Below are positions 6,617-12,128 of a stretch of 15,930 bases of DNA, one piece after another. Below the pieces are notes generated by a model. It ran no database searches. It saw only the letters and a program-made list of their open reading frames with translations, and was not told the origin of the DNA. The stretch comes from Clostridia bacterium (GTDB lineage Bacteria; Bacillota; Clostridia; Oscillospirales; CAG-272), in contig JAQXKW010000018.1 in NCBI GenBank assembly GCA_029010655.1, forward strand, positions 1 to 15,930, in the 5' to 3' direction. Both the position numbers and the translations under genes were made by a program. The stretch's first letter is position 1. Every line of letters begins with the position of its first letter.

Positions 6617-6644
6617 GCCGCTAGCCGCCAGCCGCCAGCCGCTT
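6617..6644. repeat. Heptamer array, GCCGCTA-type, four copies
   Basis: GCCGCTA, GCCGCCA, GCCGCCA, GCCGCTT in exact seven-base register, ending about 47 bases before the -35 box of the aminotransferase promoter. Confidence 0.82.
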
Positions 6645-6690
6645 TCCGCTTTTACCGAAATTTTCTATAATCATGCGCCGCCCTGCCTTC

Positions 6691-6719
6691 TTGACACAAA
6701 AGCCGAAATCTTATATAAT
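6691..6719 (+). promoter_or_regulatory. Perfect consensus sigma-A promoter of the aminotransferase gene
   Basis: TTGACA (6691-6696), 17-bp spacer, TATAAT (6714-6719): all twelve positions match consensus. This implies a leader of about 60 bases and strong, probably constitutive expression. Confidence 0.92.
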
Positions 6720-6787
6720 TTATATATAGCCTACGACAGCAAAATGCCGTCAGGGCTTTTCAGGCAGTATTTTACGGAGGTAATTTA

Positions 6788-7630
6788 ATGGAAAATTTAG
6801 GCTACTACAACGGCAAATACGACCTTATTGAGAACATGACCGTTCCCATGAACGACAGGGTTTGCTATTTCGGCGACGGCGTTTACGACGTCACCATGTG
6901 CAGAAACTACATTCCCTATCTTATGGACGACCATATTGACCGTTTTTACAGCAGTGCTTCCCTTTTGAAAATAGAAATACCCATGTCAAAGGAGGAGCTG
7001 AAGGAGCTTCTCTGCGACCTTTCAAAGAAACTGGACTCTCACGAGCAGATGATGTACTGGCAGGTAACGAGAGGTACCGCCGTCCGTTCCCACGCTTTTC
7101 CCGAGGGGGCAAAGGCAAATCTTTGGGTAACGCTTCGCCCTATGAAGGTAAAGGATATGAACTCACATGTTACGCTTATTACCGTTGAGGACACAAGATA
7201 CCTTCACTGCAACATAAAAACGCTTAACCTTATCCCCAATGTTATGGCGGAGCAGGAGGCAAAGGAAAAAGGCGCTGACACGGCGGTGTTCCACCGCGGG
7301 GAATATGTTACTGAATGCGCACATTCCAACATTCACATTCTGAAAGGCGGCAAAATCATTACGCACCCTGCGGATAATCTTATTCTTCCCGGAATTGCAA
7401 GAAAGAATATTCTAAGGCTTTCCACACCTTTAGGCATTCCCGTTGAGGAGCGTGCTTTCACCTTGGACGAAATGTTCTCCGCCGACGAGGTTTTCGTTTC
7501 AAGCTCCACGGCAAACTGCATGAGAGTCACCGCCATTGACGGCAAAGCCGTCGGCGGCAAGGATTACGGAACTTTACACAAGCTTCAGGAAGCGTTCATG
7601 GACGATTATCTGAAAGCTACCGAAGCATAA
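6788..7630 (+). CDS. dat: D-amino-acid aminotransferase (D-alanine transaminase), class IV PLP enzyme
   Basis: Interconverts D-alanine and 2-oxo acids with D-glutamate and related D-amino acids, supplying cell-wall precursors. The 280-residue length fits Bacillus D-AAT. The N-terminus GYYNGK, PMNDRVCYFGDGVYD and DDHIDRFYSSA is typical. The PLP lysine is K144 in NIKTLNLIPN and the PLP-contact Glu is E176 in VTECAHSN. LPGIARKNIL follows. The pair R100 and H102 in TAVRSH matches the Arg-x-His carboxylate trap that distinguishes D-AAT from branched-chain aminotransferases, which is the main reason for this call. GGAGG at 6776-6780 lies seven bases before the ATG. It is monocistronic, with a perfect promoter and its own terminator. 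An L-branched-chain or aminodeoxychorismate lyase role is less likely. Confidence 0.9.
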   Translation: MENLGYYNGKYDLIENMTVPMNDRVCYFGDGVYDVTMCRNYIPYLMDDHIDRFYSSASLLKIEIPMSKEELKELLCDLSKKLDSHEQMMYWQVTRGTAVRSHAFPEGAKANLWVTLRPMKVKDMNSHVTLITVEDTRYLHCNIKTLNLIPNVMAEQEAKEKGADTAVFHRGEYVTECAHSNIHILKGGKIITHPADNLILPGIARKNILRLSTPLGIPVEERAFTLDEMFSADEVFVSSSTANCMRVTAIDGKAVGGKDYGTLHKLQEAFMDDYLKATEA

Positions 7631-7653
7631 CTTATACGATTGTTAGCTTACTG

Positions 7654-7690
7654 AAAAGAGAGCAGTCTCGTTTGAGGCTGCTCTCTTTTT
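7654..7690. terminator. Probably bidirectional intrinsic terminator between dat and the pqqD-like gene
   Basis: A 12-bp perfect stem (7654-7665 with 7678-7689) is closed by a loop that contains a further CTC/GAG pairing. It is flanked by A-rich bases on the left and T-rich bases on the right. It lies between the convergent dat and pqqD-like genes and would work on both strands. Confidence 0.88.
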
Positions 7691-7691
7691 G

Positions 7692-8042
7692 TTATTTTTT
7701 CCAACTGATAAATCCGTAGCTGTCAAGAATCTGAAAATACTTTGCCAGCCGTTCATACAGGGGCTCTGCCTTTTCGCCGAAATGCTCGCCCACAATTTTT
7801 CCGATAGCCGCAAGGTCCTTTTCCCCGTCCATCAGCGGCCAGACAAAGCTGCCCATTTCGTCCAAGTGAACATAGCTGATTTTCGGCTTTTTCAAGAGCT
7901 TTTGCGCTATTCGGTTAAACGCACCTTTATTTTCGATTTCAAGGGTGACGGTTCCGTTTTCGTCACGGCTCCAGTTTATATCGCCGCGCCCTGTGGGGAT
8001 TTTATCAAGATAATTGGCTTTTGACGCAGTTTTCTTTTTCAT
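7692..8042 (-). CDS. PqqD-like small protein (RiPP-recognition-element fold), stand-alone
   Basis: A 116-residue protein whose C-terminal two thirds match the PqqD family pattern. After a short beta-rich N-terminus comes YVHLDEMGSFVWPLMDG, then DLAAIGKIVGEHFG, LYERLAKYFQILDSYGFISW. PqqD-type domains bind leader peptides of ribosomal peptides and hand them to radical SAM enzymes, but no such enzyme or precursor is visible here. The gene starts seven bases after the OPT transporter stop and is probably co-transcribed with it. The ATG at 8042 has AAAGG close upstream (four-base spacing). A GTG at 8060 would add six residues and overlap the transporter. The family assignment is by sequence pattern; the function here is unknown. 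Confidence 0.78.
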   Translation of the reverse strand: MKKKTASKANYLDKIPTGRGDINWSRDENGTVTLEIENKGAFNRIAQKLLKKPKISYVHLDEMGSFVWPLMDGEKDLAAIGKIVGEHFGEKAEPLYERLAKYFQILDSYGFISWKK

Positions 8043-8049
8043 GTTACCT

Positions 8050-9951
8050 TTACTTTTCACGCTTTTTCCAGACGGTGAATTTCAGAAGGGTCAGAATAAT
8101 TATTCCGAATAAAACTATGCCGCCGATTTGGGAAACTGCGGAAGGTATATACTTTGAAAGGTCGATCATCTTATCAAGTCCGAACACGGCAAGCAATGCC
8201 AGTGCAATTCCCACAAGTCCCTCGCCTGCGATCATTCCGGAGCAGAAAAGAATGCCGTCATTGACTATGCCCTCTTTTGTTTCCTTATCCTTCTTCAGCT
8301 TATCCATAACAAGACGGATTACGCCGCCCACCATAATACATGCGTTAAGCTGAACAGGCAGGTACACGCCGATTGCAAAGGGCAGAACGGGAATTCCTAT
8401 AAGCTCTACCGTAACTGCTATAAACACACCGATAAACACAAGCGCCCAAGGCAGATTTCCGCCCATTACGCCTTCTATTATCAGCTTCATAAGGGTTGCC
8501 TGAGGTGCCGCCAGCTCATCTGTGCCAAATCCCCACGCGCTGTCAAGGAGATAAAGGGTGAAGCCGATTGCCAAGGCGGAAGCTATAACGCCGACAACCT
8601 CGCCTATCTGCTGTTTTTTCGGAGTTGCTCCCAACAGAAAGCCCGTTTTCAAATCCTGCGAGGTATCGCCGGAGATTGCGGCGATAATACATATTATGGA
8701 GCCGATGGCGATTGCGCTGCACATGCCCGCAACGCCGCTGCTGCCCGTAAATTTAAGAATAAGTGTGGAAATAAGGAGAGTTGCTATTGCCATGCCGGAA
8801 ACAGGGTTATTACTGCTTCCCACCAGTCCCACCATACGGGAGGAAACGGTGGCAAAGAAAAATCCGAACACCACGATGATTGCGGCACCGATAAAGCTTA
8901 CGGGAATGGCGGGAATAAGCCATATTGCAAGCGTCAGCACCAAAACGGCGATTATTACGAATTTCATGTTCAGGTCCTTTGAGGTACGCTCTCCGGACGT
9001 ATTTCCTGCGCCGCCTATACTTTTCATTGCTCCCGCAAAGGTTTTGACAATAAGGGGCAGGGACTTAATAAGGCTGATAATTCCGCCTGCCGCAAGAGCG
9101 CCTGCGCCGATATATCGGATATAGGAGCTCCATATTGCGCCGGCGCCGCCTGCGGCGTACATCTCGCCGATTGTTGACGTGCCGGGATAAAGGATTGCGT
9201 CCGCGCCGAACAGGACGATTATGGGAATAAGCACCAGCCAGCTAATGACGCCGCCCGCAAACATATATGATGAAATTCTTGCGCCGCAGATATAGCCAAC
9301 GCTCATAACGGCGGGATAAATCTGCGTTCCGATTTCTCCGGCGTAGCCCTTTACCCTGAAGGAAACCTCGCCGGAAACCACCTTCAAGCCGTCAATAATA
9401 AACTTGAAAAGCGCCGCAAAGCCCATGCCTGCAAAAACGGTGGACGCATTTGCTCCGCCCTTCTCTCCTGCCAAAAGAACCTCCGCACACGCCGTTCCCT
9501 CGGGATAAGGCAAGGTGCCGTGCTCCTTAACGATAAGGGCGTTTCTGAGAGGAACCATAAAGAACACTCCCAAAAGACCGCCTATCAGGGCAATAAGTGT
9601 GATTTCAAGAAGGCTCGGCTTTGAGGTTTTTCCCTCTGCCGCCCACAAAAACAGCGCCGGCAAGGTGAAAATTGCGCCTGCCGCCAGAGATTCGCCCGCA
9701 GAGCCGATAGTCTGGACAATATTACTTTCCAGAATGGAGTTTCTGCGCATTATAATGCGGATAACTCCCATTGCAATAACGGCGGCGGGGATTGACGCCG
9801 AAACCGTCATGCCCACACGCAGTCCCAGATAGGCATTAGCCGCGCCGAACACCACCGCAAGGATAATACCCATCACAATTGAGGTTACCGTAATTTCCGG
9901 AGTTATCTTCTCCGCAGGAATATACGGCTTAAAATCTTGCTTTTTATCCAT
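8050..9951 (-). CDS. OPT-family oligopeptide transporter
   Basis: A 633-residue, strongly hydrophobic membrane protein with roughly 14-16 predicted membrane segments and no signal peptide. The N-terminal region has the OPT hallmarks NAYLGLRVGMTVSASIPAAV and ESNIVQTIGSAGESLAAG, followed by LPYPEGTACAEVL. OPT carriers import peptides, or metal-chelate compounds in the YSL branch, by proton coupling. The substrate here cannot be told from sequence alone. The ATG at 9951 has AGGAG six bases upstream, and a near-consensus promoter lies behind it. The gene is followed by the pqqD-like gene in the same direction. The stretch LDSAWGFGTDELAAPQATL is a loop typical of the bacterial subgroup. The length is usual for bacterial OPT proteins. 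Confidence 0.93.
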   Translation of the reverse strand: MDKKQDFKPYIPAEKITPEITVTSIVMGIILAVVFGAANAYLGLRVGMTVSASIPAAVIAMGVIRIIMRRNSILESNIVQTIGSAGESLAAGAIFTLPALFLWAAEGKTSKPSLLEITLIALIGGLLGVFFMVPLRNALIVKEHGTLPYPEGTACAEVLLAGEKGGANASTVFAGMGFAALFKFIIDGLKVVSGEVSFRVKGYAGEIGTQIYPAVMSVGYICGARISSYMFAGGVISWLVLIPIIVLFGADAILYPGTSTIGEMYAAGGAGAIWSSYIRYIGAGALAAGGIISLIKSLPLIVKTFAGAMKSIGGAGNTSGERTSKDLNMKFVIIAVLVLTLAIWLIPAIPVSFIGAAIIVVFGFFFATVSSRMVGLVGSSNNPVSGMAIATLLISTLILKFTGSSGVAGMCSAIAIGSIICIIAAISGDTSQDLKTGFLLGATPKKQQIGEVVGVIASALAIGFTLYLLDSAWGFGTDELAAPQATLMKLIIEGVMGGNLPWALVFIGVFIAVTVELIGIPVLPFAIGVYLPVQLNACIMVGGVIRLVMDKLKKDKETKEGIVNDGILFCSGMIAGEGLVGIALALLAVFGLDKMIDLSKYIPSAVSQIGGIVLFGIIILTLLKFTVWKKREK

Positions 9952-9965
9952 AAAAACTCCTATCC

Positions 9966-9990
9966 GTCAAACAAAAGCATAAGGTTTGAC
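9966..9990 (-). promoter_or_regulatory. Inverted repeat in the OPT leader
   Basis: GTCAAAC (9966-9972) and GTTTGAC (9984-9990) form a perfect 7-bp inverted repeat with an 11-base spacer, between the promoter and the SD of the OPT gene. It could be an operator just downstream of the transcription start or a small mRNA hairpin. Confidence 0.45.
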
Positions 9991-10004
9991 AAAAATCTGC
10001 GACT

Positions 10005-10033
10005 ATTATATCACATATTTTGACTTTTTTCAA
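10005..10033 (-). promoter_or_regulatory. Sigma-A promoter of the OPT-pqqD-like operon
   Basis: On the minus strand: TTGAAA (10033-10028), 17-bp spacer, TATAAT (10010-10005). The -10 box is perfect and the -35 box matches five of six. The start of transcription should fall near 9998. Confidence 0.85.
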
Positions 10034-10093
10034 CATGGGATTTTCAAACAGTTAATTTTTTATTCAAAAATTTCCGATTTTTTCGGGCAACAA

Positions 10094-10130
10094 AAAGCTG
10101 CGCCGAAAATATGGGCTTCGGCGCAGCTTT
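10094..10130 (-). terminator. Intrinsic terminator of the polysaccharide deacetylase gene
   Basis: A perfect 14-bp stem (10094-10107 with 10117-10130) with a nine-base loop lies 16 bases after the deacetylase stop. On the minus strand it is followed by a run of T. Confidence 0.9.
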
Positions 10131-10145
10131 CGTTTATTTGCAGAA

Positions 10146-11612
10146 TTAATTGTTCACTCCGTGGTGCATTCCGGGTGAAGAAGGAGTAAGCGGCAGGAAC
10201 GTATAGCCGTTTGCAAGTCCCCAGTTGATTATCTTTTCTACGGCGTTTACGCTGAAATCCTTAGTATCGTGCTGGAGCACTACGGAATTCTTTCTTCCGT
10301 TACAGCCGTTTATAACATTCTGATAAACCTGTTCTGAGCTGGTGGTTTGTCCTGCGTCGCCGCTGGACACGTTCCAGTCAAAATACTGGTACCCTTGGTC
10401 GGTGACGGACTTAGTCAGTCTTGTCATAATTCCGGGGCAGATTTTACTGACCATATTGGAGCTTCCTCCGGGGAACCGCATAAGGGTTGTCCTTTTGCCA
10501 GTTTTTTCGGCAATAATATTGCCCATTTTATTAAAGTCGGCGAAATATGCGTCATCGTTTGCGTATATTTCGCTATACACATGGGACGCAGTATGGATGC
10601 CCACGCTGTGACCCTCCTTAAACTCCCTCGTTATTATATCCGTATTCTGGTTTGTAACAAAGAAGGTGACCTTGACGTTATATTTTGCAAGCACGTCCAA
10701 AAGATGCGGGGTGTACTGGCTGGGTCCGTCATCAAAGGTAAGATAAATATACCGTCCCTCTCCCCCGTCTCCGCCGGAGGGAGCCTGCGGTCTTGCCTTT
10801 ACGTTTACGGTTCTTTCGGCGCTTGCGGCGTTGCCGTAGGCGTCCTTTACCGTATATTTAAGGGTATAGGTTCCGGCGATATATATATTTACCGTGCCTT
10901 CAACCGTTACACGGTCGGAAATATCTCCGTCCTCCTTATCGGTTGCCGTGCAACCGGGGTCAGTAAAGGCGTCCCCTGCGTTCAGGGTAATTTCGGCGTC
11001 TCCCTGAAGCGTTACCACGGGGGGATTTACGTCCTTATAGTTTATTTTTCTTTCCACGGTGGTCACGTTGCCGGAGGAGTCCTCAACGGTATATTTTATA
11101 ATATTGCCCTCTCTTGTTTTTGTGACCTTATCGGTTATATCTCCGTCCACGTTATCGTGGGCGGTATAGCCCTCCTCCACATATTCCTCACCGTAAAGGG
11201 TTACGGACTCCGGATCGGTTTTAAGTTCAATGACGGGGGCTACGCCGTCTCTCACTACAACGGTTCTTTCCGCATAGCCCTTTGCCAGCAAATACTTAGC
11301 CGTATATTTTATCGTATATTTTGAGCCGGGCACGGAGGAATCCACCTTACCCTCCGTTTTTACGGTAAGGGAATGGGGCGTCTTGAAAAGGACTGAGCCG
11401 TGCGCCTCTGCCACGGCGCCGGGCTCCTCGTATTTTTCGCCCTCCTCAAGAATGATTTTATCGTCTCCGTTGAGAGTTACCGTTACCGTCCAGCGGTTTA
11501 TTACAAAGATAAACAGCAAAATCATGGCTATTGCCGAAAGTACTGCGGAAACTATTACAATCGTTGTTATATTTTTATCTCTGCGCTTTTTAGCAGTTAA
11601 TTTATTACTCAT
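10146..11612 (-). CDS. Membrane-anchored polysaccharide deacetylase (NodB domain) with DUF5011-like repeats
   Basis: 488 residues. A basic N-terminus and a membrane segment (about 15-39) orient the rest outside the cell. Three Ig-like modules follow, at about 42-121, 124-192 and 197-272; the last two show the DUF5011 pattern GYTAHDNVDGDITDKV and GCTATDKEDGDISDRV. The first lacks that signature. The carbohydrate-esterase-4 NodB domain (about 287-480) has all five motifs: TFDDGP (292-297), H340-x3-H344 metal ligands, RFPGG (379-383), FDWN (411-414) and LQHDT (447-451). It probably removes acetyl groups from wall or other polysaccharide N-acetylglucosamine, as PgdA does, which raises lysozyme resistance. 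Its substrate is inferred, not shown. GGAG precedes the ATG by ten bases. It appears monocistronic. Confidence 0.93.
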   Translation of the reverse strand: MSNKLTAKKRRDKNITTIVIVSAVLSAIAMILLFIFVINRWTVTVTLNGDDKIILEEGEKYEEPGAVAEAHGSVLFKTPHSLTVKTEGKVDSSVPGSKYTIKYTAKYLLAKGYAERTVVVRDGVAPVIELKTDPESVTLYGEEYVEEGYTAHDNVDGDITDKVTKTREGNIIKYTVEDSSGNVTTVERKINYKDVNPPVVTLQGDAEITLNAGDAFTDPGCTATDKEDGDISDRVTVEGTVNIYIAGTYTLKYTVKDAYGNAASAERTVNVKARPQAPSGGDGGEGRYIYLTFDDGPSQYTPHLLDVLAKYNVKVTFFVTNQNTDIITREFKEGHSVGIHTASHVYSEIYANDDAYFADFNKMGNIIAEKTGKRTTLMRFPGGSSNMVSKICPGIMTRLTKSVTDQGYQYFDWNVSSGDAGQTTSSEQVYQNVINGCNGRKNSVVLQHDTKDFSVNAVEKIINWGLANGYTFLPLTPSSPGMHHGVNN

Positions 11613-11647
11613 TTCAGTGTTGCTCCAATATATTTGTTAACACCTTA

Positions 11648-11676
11648 ATTATAATATCCGCACCCGCAAAAATCAA
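11648..11676 (-). promoter_or_regulatory. Sigma-A promoter of the polysaccharide deacetylase gene
   Basis: On the minus strand: TTGATT (11676-11671), 17-bp spacer, TATAAT (11653-11648). The -10 box is perfect, and the leader is about 30 bases. Confidence 0.78.
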
Positions 11677-11749
11677 CATGTTTTTTACAAAATACGAGGC
11701 TTTTTTACAATTTATTCACGGGTGTTGTCAAAGTGAAAGGGGCGGCCTT

Positions 11750-11777
11750 GCCCAAGTGTTCTAAAGGACACTTGGGC
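11750..11777. repeat. Perfect 10-bp palindrome with 8-base loop
   Basis: GCCCAAGTGT (11750-11759) pairs with ACACTTGGGC (11768-11777). It sits at the left of the hairpin chain and is not followed by a convincing T-run. Confidence 0.8.
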
Positions 11778-11778
11778 A

Positions 11779-11950
11779 GTTTTATTCGCCTTTCGGCGAG
11801 TGATATTGCTAAAGCAGTTTTATTATGCTACGCATAGTTATATTGCCTGCGGCAGTTTTTCGGCGAATAAAATATCACTGAAACCGCAGGTTTCAATATC
11901 ACGATTGCCGTCGGCAAGCATATCACTCTTTGCGAAGCAAAGAATATCAC
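11779..11950. repeat. Chain of small hairpins joined by 7-base linkers; right half in exact 24-bp period
   Basis: ATATCAC occurs at 11872, 11896, 11920 and 11944, each 24 bases apart. The three 17-base interiors each fold as a 7-bp stem with a 3-base loop (loops GCA, GTC, GAA; one mismatch in the middle one), yet their stems differ completely. The left half has the complementary linker GTGATAT (11800) and relatives GTTTTAT (11779 and 11817) and GTTATAT (11837), separating shorter hairpins of 10-14 bases. In the middle, TTTTATTCGCC (11780-11790) pairs with GGCGAATAAAA (11862-11872), joining the halves into a larger fold. Confidence 0.85.
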
Positions 11951-11957
11951 TGCAAAA

Positions 11958-11999
11958 ACTACCCGAAAAACAGCTTTGTTTTTCTCTTTTTCGGGTAGT
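11958..11999 (-). terminator. Probable terminator of the blaI-blaR1-LRR operon
   Basis: A perfect 13-bp stem (11958-11970 with 11987-11999) with a 16-base loop. On the minus strand it is followed by TTTT (11957-11954). It lies about 130 bases beyond the LRR-dockerin stop and directly next to the last ATATCAC of the hairpin chain, so it may belong to that element instead. Confidence 0.6.
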
Positions 12000-12128
12000 A
12001 TTATCGTATACTGTTACAAGCAGGGATTTTGTGTGCAAAATTTCTTTAAGTTTTGATAACTGTCCTTAAGAAACCTGCTCCTTCCCGCCCCTTATTTTAT
12101 GTGAATTTTCGGGGGAATATTATTTCCT

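Larger units (their letters stand above)
6372..6644. repeat. Right arm of the ~270-bp inverted repeat flanking lipase-glpK
   Basis: Reverse complement of 2841-3112 with colinear order: palindrome at 6375-6393, the CTTCTACATCAAGACGAG stretch, two inverted palindromic units (6451-6494 and 6538-6581), small hairpins at 6579-6595 and 6597-6612, then heptamers. Bases 6535-6614 differ from the left arm at one position only. Two ORFs that cross this region are made of repeat DNA and are not called genes. Confidence 0.9.
11737..12093. repeat. Putative repeat element bounded by a 9-bp inverted repeat
   Basis: AAGGGGCGG at 11737-11745 is the perfect complement of CCGCCCCTT at 12085-12093. The interval holds no plausible gene but a dense set of hairpins: a 10-bp stem at 11750-11777, the small-hairpin chain at 11779-11950 and a 13-bp stem at 11958-11999. 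The boundary is tentative: 9 bp is short, and no target-site duplication is visible. Bases 12000-12128 hold only a weak hairpin (about 12027-12042) and otherwise nothing I recognise. Confidence 0.45.

Noticed and set aside
6489..6788. ORF of 99 codons on the plus strand running up to the aminotransferase start
   Set aside because: Its first half is palindromic-unit and heptamer DNA and its second half crosses the perfect dat promoter and RBS. It has no SD of its own and no recognisable protein.
9986..10014. Plus-strand TTGACA with a weak -10 (TATCAC) at 17-bp spacing
   Set aside because: No plus-strand gene lies downstream, and the -10 box is poor. It overlaps the OPT leader inverted repeat.
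10347..11324. Plus-strand ORF of 325 codons opposite the polysaccharide deacetylase
   Set aside because: Antisense shadow of a gene with five intact NodB motifs, promoter and terminator.
11872..11950. Four ATATCAC repeats 24 bases apart as a CRISPR-like array
   Set aside because: The repeat is only 7 bases, the 17-base spacers are themselves palindromes, and there are no cas genes or leader. A hairpin chain explains it better.
11838..12069. Small ORFs on both strands inside the hairpin region
   Set aside because: They run through palindromic DNA, lack SD sites and read as low-information translations of repeats.
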